From CBDUXP01 sp965371225 [NCBI: uncultured bacterium] (GTDB taxonomy: Bacteria > Abyssobacteria > SURF-5 > CBDUXP01), in assembly GCA_965371225.1 (NCBI GenBank), contig CBDUXP010000014.1:13524-77523 (forward strand): a stretch of 64,000 nt of DNA, in the 5' to 3' direction. Under the pieces are notes generated by a model, which had not been told where the DNA came from, did not search any database, and was given only the letters and a program-made list of their open reading frames with translations. The position numbers and the translations under genes were made by a program. Position 1 is the stretch's first letter. The number at the start of each line of letters is the position of its first letter. Below are positions 41,602 to 50,743 of this stretch, one piece after another.

Positions 41602-41630
41602 TTGAGGAGCCCCGGAGGGCGTGCTAGACT
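41602..41630 (+). promoter_or_regulatory. Promoter for the SurA-like lipoprotein gene
   Basis: TTGAGG (41602-41607) and TAGACT (41625-41630) are separated by 17 bases, and TGC precedes the -10. The ATG at 41639 is only 8 bases after the box, so the message would be leaderless. Confidence 0.6.
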
Positions 41631-41638
41631 TCGCCGTG

Positions 41639-42529
41639 ATGCGGAATCCTGCGGCACGCGTGCTGGTGGTGCTGGTGGCTGCGGCGGCGGGGTGCAGCGG
41701 CCTCGTCGACATCGACAACACAGAGGTGGCGCGCGTGGACGGCCAGAAGATCCTCCTCCGGGATGTGCTCGCGCGCATCAGCCAGACCCCGCCCCAGAGC
41801 CGCTTGAAGGCCAGCTCGCGCGCGGGGCGGGAGGGAATCCTTGACGATCTCATCAACGAAAGCTTGCTGCTGGGCGTGGCCGACGCGGCCGGCATCATCG
41901 TGCCCGAGGCCGAGCTGCGCGCCCGGATGGAGCAGGAGCGGCAGGCCATGGCCCAGCGTACAGGCGATCCGACCGCCCTGCCCCTCATGCGCGACGCCGA
42001 GACGATCGAGCGAATTCTGCGCATCGAGAAGGCGCTGGAGAGCGTCATGGGGTTCGAGGCCGTCCAGGAACGCTACGAGCAGCTGCACCGTGGACCGCCG
42101 CGCGATACCGTGCAGTACGATTTCGTGCTGGTTCGCGCCACCAATCCCAACCTGGCGCAGGAGGCCGAGGTGGCCTTCAATGCGGGGACGACCGCGGCGG
42201 AGCTGATCGCCCAGTTCCGGTCTCATCCGGATTTTCTCAACGGGGGCCGGACCGATCCGATCTACACACAATTGCTGGCACCGTGGCTGCGGCGGGAACT
42301 GGGGGCCGACCCCCGGCCGGGGACCGTTCTGCCGCCGTATAAGGACGACACGTCCGGCCAGCCCGCCTTCATGGTCGTGCGCTTGATCAACCGGTGGAGC
42401 TTCCCGCCGATGGCTGCGATTTACGAAAGTCTGGTGGAAGAGTTGTACGAAGACTACATCGCCGAGTTACGCGCGCAGCATGCGATCGAACGCTATCCGG
42501 ACCGGTTGACGTGGATCGAACGCCGGTAG
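41639..42529 (+). CDS. SurA-like periplasmic folding lipoprotein
   Basis: A 296-residue lipoprotein. The N-terminus is a type II signal with the lipobox ending AAG-C19 (AAAAGCSG). The next part (LVDIDNTEVARVDGQKILLRDVLARI and helices) is the SurA/PrsA N-terminal chaperone domain, including LINESLLLGVADAAGI. A parvulin-like segment begins near RDTVQYDFVLVRA, but the full active-site set of the isomerase is not visible, so it may act only as a chaperone. Located on the periplasmic side of the outer or inner membrane. GTG 41621 and GTG 41636 lie in frame upstream; the -10 box at 41625-41630 makes ATG 41639 the best start. Confidence 0.75.
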   Translation: MRNPAARVLVVLVAAAAGCSGLVDIDNTEVARVDGQKILLRDVLARISQTPPQSRLKASSRAGREGILDDLINESLLLGVADAAGIIVPEAELRARMEQERQAMAQRTGDPTALPLMRDAETIERILRIEKALESVMGFEAVQERYEQLHRGPPRDTVQYDFVLVRATNPNLAQEAEVAFNAGTTAAELIAQFRSHPDFLNGGRTDPIYTQLLAPWLRRELGADPRPGTVLPPYKDDTSGQPAFMVVRLINRWSFPPMAAIYESLVEELYEDYIAELRAQHAIERYPDRLTWIERR

Positions 42530-42574
42530 GTTTGCCGAGACCGGCGCGCGGCTGAGGCCGGGGACACGGGAGAG

Positions 42575-42796
42575 ATGGAAACCCTCGCGCGCGTCATCCG
42601 CGAGCACCCCATTGCCTTTCTCGCTTATGTAGGCGTGATGGCGTTCATCATCGCCCGGCTCGTGCACCTGCTCCGGCAGACGTGGGCGCTCGCGCGGACG
42701 CCGCGGGACCGGTGGGCGGCCGCAACGCTGGGCAGCCTCTTGAGCCTGGCGTTTTGTGGCCTCTGTACTTTCCTCTTCCTCAGCCTGTTCGCGTAA
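42575..42796 (+). CDS. Small two-helix membrane protein
   Basis: A 73-residue protein, ATG 42575 with GGGAGAG a few bases upstream. Two hydrophobic helices, AFLAYVGVMAFIIARLVHLL and a second one (LLSLAFCGLCTFLFLSLF), are separated by a basic loop (TPRDRWAA). Family not recognised. It ends 7 bases before the end of the convergent GH130 gene. Confidence 0.55.
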   Translation: METLARVIREHPIAFLAYVGVMAFIIARLVHLLRQTWALARTPRDRWAAATLGSLLSLAFCGLCTFLFLSLFA

Positions 42797-42803
42797 CGGT
42801 CCG

Positions 42804-43796
42804 CTACCAGAGATCCCAGCGCCGCTCGACCCCCCGGTACTCCTCCTGCCCATGCTCGTGGAGCCACGCGAGCATCTGTCGCACGCTCCCGGTGGCGAGC
42901 GCTATGCTCGTATCCGCGGCGCCGTAGTACACGTGCACCGTATCCCCGTCGTCCTGCACCGTGATGCCGCACGGAAACACCACGTACCCCACGTCGCCCA
43001 CGCGTTCATATTCTTCGTCTGGCCCGAAGATCCACGTGTCCCCGCGCAGGAGACAGTGCTCCGGCTCCTCCAGTTCGAACAGCGCGAGGCCGACCCGGTA
43101 GAGGCTGCCCGCCGAACTCCGCCGCACCGCATGGTAGAGCACGAGCCAGCCTTCCGGCGTTTCCACCGGCGGGCAGGCCAAGCCGACTTTGTGCGCGTCC
43201 CACCACGTGCCGTGCCGGTGCCGGAGCATGATGCGGTGGCTGCCCCAATGCAGTAGATCCGGGGAGTAGGACACCCACAGGTGGGAGCCCGCCGGCGTCA
43301 CGGGGCGGTGGATCATCACCCAGCGGTTCTTGATCCGCCGGGGCAGCAGGGCCGCATCCTTGTCGTCCGGTGGCATTATGACGCCGATACGGTTGAACCG
43401 ACGGAAATCCGCCGTCATCGCGAGACACACTGCGGGCCCGCCACCGGAGACGGCGATGTACGCGATGGCGTACTGCCCCAGCTCGGGAACGTAGGTGACC
43501 CGGGCATCCTCGATCCCACTCAGCTCTGCCGGCCACTCGTCCGGCGAGGGACAGAGCGTCGGCTGGGGATCCACTTCCCAGGCATCGATCCCATTGTGCG
43601 ACCGCGCGACGCAGAAATGGGAGTGCCCCCGCAAATCCTCGACGCGGCAGAGCAGCAGGGTCGTGCCGTCCTGCAGCCGCGTGGCGCCGGGGTTGAAGAC
43701 CGAATTGACTTTGTACGGCCAATCCGCCGCCGTCAAGATCGGATTACCGTCGAACCGATGCAGCAGCGTTTCATGCGGGTCGGTCCGTGGCGCCAC
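42804..43796 (-). CDS. Glycoside hydrolase family 130 protein (beta-mannoside phosphorylase-like)
   Basis: A 330-residue protein with the five-bladed propeller pattern of GH130: NPGATRLQDGTTLLLCRVED, GIEDARVTYV with the expected catalytic Asp, IHRPVTPAGSHLWVSYSPDL, WWDAHKVGLACPPVETPEGWLV and GDVGYVVFPCGI near the end. GH130 enzymes phosphorolyse beta-1,2- or beta-1,4-mannosides. The exact linkage cannot be read. It lies directly downstream (23 bases) of a glycosyltransferase/epimerase-like fusion on the same strand; the two are commonly found together and probably handle the same mannose-containing glycan or storage oligosaccharide. Confidence 0.85.
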   Translation of the reverse strand: MAPRTDPHETLLHRFDGNPILTAADWPYKVNSVFNPGATRLQDGTTLLLCRVEDLRGHSHFCVARSHNGIDAWEVDPQPTLCPSPDEWPAELSGIEDARVTYVPELGQYAIAYIAVSGGGPAVCLAMTADFRRFNRIGVIMPPDDKDAALLPRRIKNRWVMIHRPVTPAGSHLWVSYSPDLLHWGSHRIMLRHRHGTWWDAHKVGLACPPVETPEGWLVLYHAVRRSSAGSLYRVGLALFELEEPEHCLLRGDTWIFGPDEEYERVGDVGYVVFPCGITVQDDGDTVHVYYGAADTSIALATGSVRQMLAWLHEHGQEEYRGVERRWDLW

Positions 43797-43819
43797 GATT
43801 TCCTCCTCGTCTCCGGCCG

Positions 43820-46090
43820 TCAGGCGGCCGGGATCACGCTTTCCGCTCGCCGCAACTCCACGACCGATAACAGGAACGCCAGCGTGGATTCCGCGCCCTG
43901 ATTCTCGTTGGTCTGCGCCGGCTGGAGCCCGTCCCGGCAGCCACCCGTGGTCACGTCGTACAGGGGCAAGCCCAGGTCGTTCCGTCCCAGGAACCAGTCA
44001 AAGGCCCGCCGCGCTTCCGCGATCCAGACGTCATCGCCCGTCACACGGTAGGCCTCCAACGCCGCGGCGATCATCGCATGCGCTTCGATGGGCTGCTGGT
44101 CGAAGCGCGCGCGCTCGCCGCTGCGGGGGTACCACCCCTCGCTGCCGACCGGCACGAACTGGCCGTCGTCCCCCCGGTGCAACTTCGCGAGCCAGTCCAG
44201 CATGGCCAAGCCGACCTCCACCAGGTCGCCGCGCTCCAGGACGCGGCCGCTCACGATGAGCGCGTGCGGGATCCGGGCATTGGCGTAGGTCAGGATCGGT
44301 TCCACCCACTGCCACCCTTGCGCGCTGTGTTCCTCGTACAGGCGCATCAGGCGGCGCACCAGCGTCTCCCGAACGTGCTCGGACAGGGAATGTCCGGAGA
44401 AGTAGCGCAGATACTCGTGGATGCCCAACACCGTAAAGGCCCACGCCCGCGGCGACGTGTGTTCCAGCGCCGCCGGCAGCGCTTGCAGAAAGAGCTGACT
44501 GGCCAGCCCGTGGATGCCACTTTGGGCCGAGCGCCCCGCCGCCGTCCCTAACGCCCACAATGCCCGGCCGTGACAGTCTTCGCTCCCGGCCGCGTCCAGC
44601 CACTCCCGTTCGTAGGACAGGAAGTTGTGGAACGTCCCGGTCTCGGCGCGGAAGGCATGCAGCAGGAAGGCCAGGTAGCGCGACGCCATGAGGTGGACCT
44701 CCAAGCCGTCTTCGTGGATACCTTCCAGCAGCGTGGTCAGCACGAGCGCACGCGCGTTGTCATCTACGCAGTACCCATGGCGGTAGTTCGGGACGCTATA
44801 GATGGCGTGCTGCAACAGCCCCGTGTCGTCCGTCATGCGCCGCAGATGGTCCAGTTTGAGAATCGGGAGTTCGGCGAGCCGCTCGTCCCGGCGCCAGGGT
44901 TCGCACACGCGGCGTGGGGCGCGGCTCCGGTCCAGGGTGGCGTGGGCGAAACTCCGCAGGTAGGCCTCGGCGACCACCGGCCAGATCATGTGGCGCCCCG
45001 CAAGGTAGGCGGCTTTACGCATGGCGTGCCGCCGCGTGTCCTCGTGCAGCAACGCCACCACTGCGCGCGCGACGGCGTCGCTATCCCGCATGGGGATCAG
45101 CACCCCGCGGCCGTCAGCGAGCAGTTCCTCCGCGTACCAATAGGGCGTCGAAATGATCGCTTTCCCCGCGCCGAAGGTATACGCCAGGGTGCCGGACACG
45201 ATCTGGGCGTCATTGAGATAGGGCGTGAGGTAGAGGTCCGCCACCCCAATGAATTTCACCAGTTCCTCGAGTGAGAAGAAGCGGTCGTGGAAGATCACGT
45301 GCTCGTGCACCCCCAGCTGGCGCGCAAGCCGCTGCAGGCTCAACCGGTATTGTTCGCCGTTGCTCCGGCGGAGGTGGGGATGCGTCGCCCCCACAACCAT
45401 GAACACGACGTCTGGAAACTCGTCGAGAATCGCCGGGAGGGCTTCGATGCCGTACTCCACCCCCTTGTTCGGATTGAGCAGGCCGAAGGTCAGGATCACG
45501 GTCTTGCCCGCCACCCCGAAGTCGTCTTTGTAAAAAGTCGGGTCCACGAACGGCACATCCGGAATCCCGTGGGGGATCAGGTCGATCTTCGCCTTAGGGA
45601 TGCCGTAGATGTCCTGCAGGAAGGTGCGGGCCAGCTCACTCATGACCACGAGCCGGTCCGCGAGCTGCCCCAATTGCACCATGACTTCATGCTGCTGCGC
45701 ATCCGGCTCGCGCAACACCGTGTGCAAGGTGGCCACGATCGGCATGCGCAGATCGCGCAACAGCGCCAGGATGTGACTCCCGGCGGGGCCGCCGTAAATC
45801 CCGTACTCGTGCTGGAGGCAGACCACGTCCACCTTATTGATGTTGAGGTAGTCCGCCGCGCGATGGTACGACGCCAGTTCCTTCTCACGTAGTTCGAATC
45901 GCACACACGCCGGGTAGGCGTACCCGTCGGGGGTATCGTTGACCGGGATCGCGAAACAGGTCGCGGTGGGATCGGCTGCCGAGACCGCCGAACGGAGATC
46001 CGTGGTGAATGTGGCGATGCCGCACTGGCGCGGCAGGTAGTTGCCAATGAACGCAATCCGCTCGAATGTCATCGAAGCCACGGAGCCCAT
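43820..46090 (-). CDS. GT4 glycosyltransferase fused to an alpha/alpha-barrel (epimerase-like) domain
   Basis: About 756 residues from the ATG at 46090, which is preceded by GAGGTG six bases upstream; ATG 46072 (MTFERIAFIG) is an alternative. Residues 1 to about 380 are a GT-B fold GT4 transferase: FIGNYLPRQCGIATFTTDLR, IDLIPHGIPDVPF, LTFGLLNPNKGVEYGIEA and the donor-site SGTLAYTFGAGKAIIST. Residues from about 400 are an all-helical region (YSVPNYRHGYCVDDNARALV, WVEPILTYANARIPHALI, then DQQPIEAHAMIAAALEAY) that resembles (alpha/alpha)6 toroid proteins such as N-acylglucosamine 2-epimerases. The fusion sits next to GH130. Substrate unknown. Confidence 0.8.
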   Translation of the reverse strand: MGSVASMTFERIAFIGNYLPRQCGIATFTTDLRSAVSAADPTATCFAIPVNDTPDGYAYPACVRFELREKELASYHRAADYLNINKVDVVCLQHEYGIYGGPAGSHILALLRDLRMPIVATLHTVLREPDAQQHEVMVQLGQLADRLVVMSELARTFLQDIYGIPKAKIDLIPHGIPDVPFVDPTFYKDDFGVAGKTVILTFGLLNPNKGVEYGIEALPAILDEFPDVVFMVVGATHPHLRRSNGEQYRLSLQRLARQLGVHEHVIFHDRFFSLEELVKFIGVADLYLTPYLNDAQIVSGTLAYTFGAGKAIISTPYWYAEELLADGRGVLIPMRDSDAVARAVVALLHEDTRRHAMRKAAYLAGRHMIWPVVAEAYLRSFAHATLDRSRAPRRVCEPWRRDERLAELPILKLDHLRRMTDDTGLLQHAIYSVPNYRHGYCVDDNARALVLTTLLEGIHEDGLEVHLMASRYLAFLLHAFRAETGTFHNFLSYEREWLDAAGSEDCHGRALWALGTAAGRSAQSGIHGLASQLFLQALPAALEHTSPRAWAFTVLGIHEYLRYFSGHSLSEHVRETLVRRLMRLYEEHSAQGWQWVEPILTYANARIPHALIVSGRVLERGDLVEVGLAMLDWLAKLHRGDDGQFVPVGSEGWYPRSGERARFDQQPIEAHAMIAAALEAYRVTGDDVWIAEARRAFDWFLGRNDLGLPLYDVTTGGCRDGLQPAQTNENQGAESTLAFLLSVVELRRAESVIPAA

Positions 46091-46306
46091 CATCTGCACC
46101 TCGTGCTGTCGCCCCAGGCGACCCACAGCGGAACGGATGTCAGGCCAGCGTTCAGTTGTGCGTCACCGCTTGGCGGGCAGCCGTGTCCGCGCATGCCCCC
46201 GAGTGCATCGTGGGACGCCCGCGCCGCGCGCGGGCCCTCTCCACGGCGGCTGCACTATATCACCTGCGTCGCACGACGGAGCGCGCCCCCACTGTCCGGG
46301 CGCGGT

Positions 46307-46315
46307 TGCTATACT
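46307..46315 (+). promoter_or_regulatory. Extended -10 box TGCTATACT before tRNA-Arg
   Basis: TGC plus TATACT (46310-46315) lies 15 bases before the tRNA 5' end. No clear -35. Confidence 0.5.
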
Positions 46316-46330
46316 GCCCGCAGCGCCTCT

Positions 46331-46407
46331 GCGCCCGTAGCTCAGGTGGATAGAGCAGCAGCCTTCTAAGCTGCCGGTCCGGGGTTCGAATCCCTGCGGG
46401 CGCGCCA
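46331..46407 (+). tRNA. tRNA-Arg (UCU)
   Basis: Acceptor GCGCCCG pairs with CGGGCGC; anticodon stem GCAGC/GCTGC with loop CTTCTAA gives anticodon TCT; T arm CGGGG-TTCGAAT-CCCTG. Discriminator G is followed by an encoded CCA, unlike the tRNA-Pro and tRNA-His genes here. Confidence 0.93.
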
Positions 46408-46504
46408 TGGATGAGGCTCGGCCTCGGGGGCGGTGGTCCGCGCCGGGACAGGGGCGGCACCCCACCGCGCAGCGGAACCGGGGACGAAGCTCGGGAGTAC
46501 CACG

Positions 46505-47539
46505 ATGAAAGTGGCCATGCTCGCGCCGATCGCGTGGCGCACGCCGCCACGACACTACGGCCCGTGGGAGAGCATCGTCTCGCTGCTGACGGAGGGCCTG
46601 GTGCGCCGCGGCGTCGACGTCACCCTGTTCGCGACCGGGGATTCCGAAACGCGCGCGCGGCTCGTCGGCGTCAGTCCGCGGGGGTACGAGGAAGATCCGG
46701 CGCTCGACCCGAAAGTCTGGGAGAGCCTCCATATTTCCGCCGTGTTTGAGCGGGCGGACGAGTTCGATCTGATTCACAGTCACTTCGATTTCTTGCCGTT
46801 GACGTATATGGGTATGACCGCGACCCCCGTGGTCACCACCATTCACGGCTTCTCCTCGCCGAAGATTCTGCCCGTCTACCAGAAATACAACGGCCGGGCC
46901 TACTACGTGGCCATCAGCGACGCGGACCGGAGCCCGGACCTGGATTACGTCGCCACCATTCATCACGGGATCGACCTCGCCCGATTCACCTATGTGGACA
47001 CGGCGGGGGAGTATCTGCTCTTCTTCGGCCGCATTCATCCCGACAAGGGCACGAAAGAATCCATCGCCATCGCCCGTGCCACGGGTATGCGGCTCATCAT
47101 TGCGGGGATCGTCCAGGATGAGGCCTATTTCGGGCGCGAGGTGCAACCCCACCTGGACGACGAACGCGTGTGCTACATCGGCAGCGCGGGACCGGACAAA
47201 CGCGATGCGCTGTTGGGCGGGGCCTACGCTCTGCTGCACCCCATCAACTTCGACGAACCGTTCGGCCTCTCCGTCATCGAGGCGATGGCGTGCGGCACCC
47301 CCGTCACCGCGATCCGGCGGGGCAGCATGCCCGAGGTCATTGCCGATGGCCGGACCGGGTTCCTGGTGACCGACTGGGAGGAGATGGCGGCCAGCATTCC
47401 GCGCGTGCGCGACATCGACCGCCGGGAGTGCCGCCGCTGGGTCGAGGCCAAGTTCAGCGTGGGCCGCATGGTGGACGACTACCTGGCAGTCTACGAGACG
47501 ATTCTCGCCGGGGGCGGCCGGGGGGCGCGGGGCCGTTAG
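46505..47539 (+). CDS. GT4 glycosyltransferase
   Basis: A 344-residue GT-B fold glycosyltransferase. It begins KVAMLAPIAWRTPPRHYGPW, which is a form seen in GT4 proteins with the pattern PPxxYGGxE, then FDLIHSHFDFLPL, VVTTIHGF, LLFFGRIHPDKGTKESIAIA and the donor-binding HPINFDEPFGLSVIEAMACGTPV with the E-x7-E motif. It acts in the cytoplasm or at the membrane surface on an unknown acceptor. ATG 46505 was chosen as the start of the conserved region; a GTG start at 46433 is inside the gap after tRNA-Arg and less likely. It is divergent from the GT4/epimerase fusion and may belong to the same glycan pathway. Confidence 0.85.
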   Translation: MKVAMLAPIAWRTPPRHYGPWESIVSLLTEGLVRRGVDVTLFATGDSETRARLVGVSPRGYEEDPALDPKVWESLHISAVFERADEFDLIHSHFDFLPLTYMGMTATPVVTTIHGFSSPKILPVYQKYNGRAYYVAISDADRSPDLDYVATIHHGIDLARFTYVDTAGEYLLFFGRIHPDKGTKESIAIARATGMRLIIAGIVQDEAYFGREVQPHLDDERVCYIGSAGPDKRDALLGGAYALLHPINFDEPFGLSVIEAMACGTPVTAIRRGSMPEVIADGRTGFLVTDWEEMAASIPRVRDIDRRECRRWVEAKFSVGRMVDDYLAVYETILAGGGRGARGR

Positions 47540-47651
47540 GCAGGCCGGTCACCGGATACAATGCCGCTGGGGAGCCAGTGACGGTGCGCGGTGGTTCACC
47601 CACGCGCGAAACGGCCGGCTCGGAGTGGGGCCGTGGATGGTGGAGGAGCGT

Positions 47652-49043
47652 ATGCGACGACATATTCCCTTTGGTGACGGTACGGTTGAGGTGCAGCTGC
47701 CCGACCGTACATTTGTGCTGGGGACGGAGCCGAGGCGCGCACTGGAACCGATCGACGACCTGCTGGCGGCCACGCGCGCGGCGCTTGCCGCGCCCCGCGG
47801 GCTGCCGCCCATCCCGGAGTTGGTCAAGCCCGGGGCGCAAGTCACCATCGCGTTCGACGACCTCACGGTGCCCTGCTTCTCGCCGATCCGCCGGGTGGCC
47901 ATCGAAGAAGTGCTCGCGCAGCTTGCGGATGCGGGCGTGGCGCGGGACACGGTCATGCTCGTCTGCGCCAACGGCTTGCACCGCAAGTTTCCGCCCGAGG
48001 AACTCGCCGTCGTGCTCGGCAAAGATTTGGTGGCCGAGTTCGGGTCGCGGCTCATCTGCCACGACGCGGAGGACGAGGCCAATCTGTCGTACCTCGGGCA
48101 GACCGAGCAGGGGTACGACGTGGAGATCAGCCGCTACGCCGCGGAAGCCGACCTGACCGTGTACATCACCGCCTCCCACAATCGTGGCTTCTCCGGCGGA
48201 TGGAAATCCGTGTGCGTCGGCCTCGGAAGCTGGCGGTCCATCCGGCATCACCACGGGCCGGACGGCATGAGCATGTCCGTGAAGGACAACCGCATGCACA
48301 AGATACTGGACGAGATGGGCCGGGTGATCGAAGCAGAAATCGGGGGCACCATGTTCAAGATCGACGCGATCGAGTGCGACCCGTTTCAGACGGCCGAGAT
48401 CTTCGCCGGCTCCACCTGGGAGGGCCGCAAGGCGGCGATGGCGATCATGGAGGATCTGTACCCCCGGCGCCGGGATCTGAGCGATACGAAGTACGACGTG
48501 ATCGTGTACGGCGTGCCGAACTGGAGTCCCTACGCCACCTTCGCCAAGATGAACCCCATCCTGACGTTGATTTCCTCGGGCCTCGGCTATTTCGGCGGCG
48601 TCATTCCCGCGCTGGGCAATCCAGGCTGCACCGTGATTCTGGCAACGCCGTGCCCGTTTCAATGGGACTACGAGCATCACGCACCGTATCCCGTGGTGTG
48701 GGAGGAGGTGCTGCCCGAGTGCCGCGACCCTTACGAGATCGACCGCCGGTTCGGTGAGGCGTTCGCCACCCGCGAAGACCTGATCGACAAGTACCGGAAC
48801 AACTACGCGTTTCATCCGATCCACGGGATCATGGCCACGCACCCCCTCAAGCGGCTCAAGCACGCGGGCCGGATCATCGTGGCGGGCATCGAGGACCCCG
48901 CCACGGCGGCGCACATCGGCTTCGAGAGCGCCGGCACGGTCGAAGACGCTATCTGCATGGCCGAAGATATCCACGGCGCGGATTGCGGCATCGCGTACAT
49001 GGAACTGCCCGCCATCACCTCACCTACGAAAGTGCCCATGTGA
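47652..49043 (+). CDS. LarA-family (nickel-pincer racemase-like) protein
   Basis: A 463-residue protein homologous to lactate racemase LarA, which racemises or epimerises 2-hydroxyacids with a nickel-pincer nucleotide cofactor. Blocks matching the family are IAFDDLTVPCFSPIRRVAIE, VMLVCANGLHRKFPPEELA, and TASHNRGFSGGWKSVCVGLG (with a Lys in the cofactor-linking region) followed by IRHHHGPDG. The genes that make the cofactor (larB, larC, larE) are not in this window. ATG 47652 has GGAGGAG a few bases upstream; ATG 47637 is an alternative. Substrate unknown; LarA homologues cover many 2-hydroxyacids. Confidence 0.8.
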   Translation: MRRHIPFGDGTVEVQLPDRTFVLGTEPRRALEPIDDLLAATRAALAAPRGLPPIPELVKPGAQVTIAFDDLTVPCFSPIRRVAIEEVLAQLADAGVARDTVMLVCANGLHRKFPPEELAVVLGKDLVAEFGSRLICHDAEDEANLSYLGQTEQGYDVEISRYAAEADLTVYITASHNRGFSGGWKSVCVGLGSWRSIRHHHGPDGMSMSVKDNRMHKILDEMGRVIEAEIGGTMFKIDAIECDPFQTAEIFAGSTWEGRKAAMAIMEDLYPRRRDLSDTKYDVIVYGVPNWSPYATFAKMNPILTLISSGLGYFGGVIPALGNPGCTVILATPCPFQWDYEHHAPYPVVWEEVLPECRDPYEIDRRFGEAFATREDLIDKYRNNYAFHPIHGIMATHPLKRLKHAGRIIVAGIEDPATAAHIGFESAGTVEDAICMAEDIHGADCGIAYMELPAITSPTKVPM

Positions 49044-49128
49044 GGCCTCGCTCCGTGGAGGGTGCTGCTGGATATTTGATCCTACCGATGGCACGCATCG
49101 CACCCGGCCAAGAAGGTGGGTCATCGCT

Positions 49129-49845
49129 GTGAAATGTAAACTGTGTTCAAGTGAGACAAAACTTGTAAAAGCGCACGTAATTCCCAAAAGCTTCTGTAAA
49201 CAAGTATCGGAGGACCCAACCACTGCGAAGCTAGTCACAAACACGCCTGGTGAGTATCCGAAAAGAAATCCTGTCGGCGTGTACGATCCCACCCTAGTTT
49301 GCGCTGATTGCGAGAATCTCTTTGCTCCCTGGGACGACTATGCATTCTCCGTTTTGGTTAGGGATGAGAATTTGCACGTCCCAATTAAAGATGGAGAAAG
49401 AACGATCGGGTACACGATCGCCGAGGTTGATTACCGAAAGCTGAAACTCTTTGCTATATCAGTACTGTGGAGAGCCTCTGCAAGTAGCCACGGGTTTTTT
49501 CACCGAGTTAAAACCGGACCGCATGAAACCCAGCTGGCATCGATGATTCGTGCCGGGACTCCTGGTGAACCGGAGGACTTCGCAGCTGTGTTCGCAAAGT
49601 TCGATGGCCCTTTCGAAACTTTTCAGCTCGACCCGCATTTCGAGCGATATGACGGCATCAATTTCTACCGCATCTATTTGTCAAGGTACGTGATATCGGT
49701 GAAGGTGGATCATCGGCCTCCGCCTGCCCTATTCGATATATTCGTTCTTCGGCCAGATCGGCCGTTATGCATAGCTCTCAGAAACCTTCGGAGGAGTAGT
49801 GAATTGTCCCTCTTACGAACCCTCGCCGCTTCCGCGAACTGGTAA
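49129..49845 (+). CDS. HNH-like zinc protein, accessory gene
   Basis: A 238-residue protein from GTG 49129. The N-terminus has CKLCSSETKLVKAHVIPKSF, then, after about 45 residues, VCADCENLFAPWDDY. The C-x2-C ... H-x-IP ... C-x2-C arrangement is that of HNH/HNH_5-like endonucleases, in which the His after KAH is catalytic. The remaining two thirds are alpha/beta and unrecognised. Base composition is much lower in G+C than its neighbours, pointing to horizontal transfer. A link to phage defence is possible for such genes, but nothing here shows it. Confidence 0.55.
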   Translation: MKCKLCSSETKLVKAHVIPKSFCKQVSEDPTTAKLVTNTPGEYPKRNPVGVYDPTLVCADCENLFAPWDDYAFSVLVRDENLHVPIKDGERTIGYTIAEVDYRKLKLFAISVLWRASASSHGFFHRVKTGPHETQLASMIRAGTPGEPEDFAAVFAKFDGPFETFQLDPHFERYDGINFYRIYLSRYVISVKVDHRPPPALFDIFVLRPDRPLCIALRNLRRSSELSLLRTLAASANW

Positions 49846-49914
49846 TTGCGTCGTGAACAAGTGGGTTAGTGAGAAGGGCCGCAGTGTGTTTGTATCGGCC
49901 ACGATTGCGAGCGT

Positions 49915-50457
49915 ATGGTGAATATGGCCCAAGAATCAGACAAAACTGCCGCTGACCGGCCGCCGCGGATCAGCGACATGCAGCCGCTGCCGGCGCACGC
50001 GCCGGAGATGATCGAGATGAAGGCGGCGTGCTGGTACAACTTCCCCGAGATGGTAAATGACGGAGTTGTGCTGGCGGGCGTGTGGTGGTGGACGCGCGGC
50101 GGGGAGTGGGTCCGGCCGTGGTGGACCCTGCTCCTGCTGGCCGCGGTCGTGGGCTTCGCGCTGCGGCTGCTGCAGTTGGTGCGGTACAGCCATATCCTAA
50201 ACTCGGTCGTCCACAACACGTTCGGGCACAACATCGTGCTCTGGTTCATCGTCATCGCTGAGGCGGTCTATTTCATCGATCAGTACAAGTTCTTCACGCT
50301 CGCGCTCTTCATCCTGGGCCACCATCTGTTCTTCGCGGCGTGGGTCGACCTGCCCGGCCGGCTGCTGGTGGACCGCTTCTATGGCGGCGACGCCAAGGCC
50401 GCATTCGCCCACCAGATCCGGGCTCGAACACCGGCGGCCGCTGAGGCCGATGGGTGA
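49915..50457 (+). CDS. Integral membrane protein of unknown function
   Basis: A 180-residue protein, ATG 49915 or 49924. A Pro-rich soluble N-terminus of about 45 residues is followed by a Trp-rich amphipathic stretch (VVLAGVWWWTRGGEWVRPWW) and hydrophobic segments TLLLLAAVVGFALRLLQLV, IVLWFIVIAEAVYFID and FTLALFILGHHLFFAAWV, so three to four membrane helices. The final part is cytoplasmic and basic. No family recognised. The gene stands alone between the HNH-like gene and an opposite-strand small membrane protein. Confidence 0.55.
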   Translation: MVNMAQESDKTAADRPPRISDMQPLPAHAPEMIEMKAACWYNFPEMVNDGVVLAGVWWWTRGGEWVRPWWTLLLLAAVVGFALRLLQLVRYSHILNSVVHNTFGHNIVLWFIVIAEAVYFIDQYKFFTLALFILGHHLFFAAWVDLPGRLLVDRFYGGDAKAAFAHQIRARTPAAAEADG

Positions 50458-50515
50458 TGGCGGCGCATAGGTCGCATACCACTCACGTTGATGCTAGCGC
50501 GGGCCCGGATGGTGC

Positions 50516-50647
50516 TCAGTAGGTCTTGACCGCCCATATGATGCCCAGTATCAAAAGCGTCACGGCGATGCCCACAAGGCCAACCATCATCCGCAGAGGG
50601 AACGAATAGATGACCGTGCCTGTCTTGGTGCGGCGTCTCCAAAGCAT
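50516..50647 (-). CDS. Small single-helix membrane protein
   Basis: A 43-residue peptide starting MLWRRRTKTGTVIYSFPLRM with one C-terminal hydrophobic helix (MVGLVGIAVTLLILGIIWAV). The frame extends upstream to 50752, but that part lacks features of a protein. It is a plausible small gene; no homology is recognised. Confidence 0.35.
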   Translation of the reverse strand: MLWRRRTKTGTVIYSFPLRMMVGLVGIAVTLLILGIIWAVKTY

Positions 50648-50743
50648 GTCGGCGTTGCCTTTCACCGATGATACCTCTGGAGAGTTGGGCGTATTCAGTC
50701 GGTGTATGGCCGCGGGCAGAATCGTAGATGAGGGGGCGGCCTG

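Noticed and set aside
40034-41638. A complete integrated element at tRNA-Pro with attachment sites
   Set aside because: No integrase gene and no direct repeat of the tRNA 3' end was found downstream; only composition and position hint at transfer.
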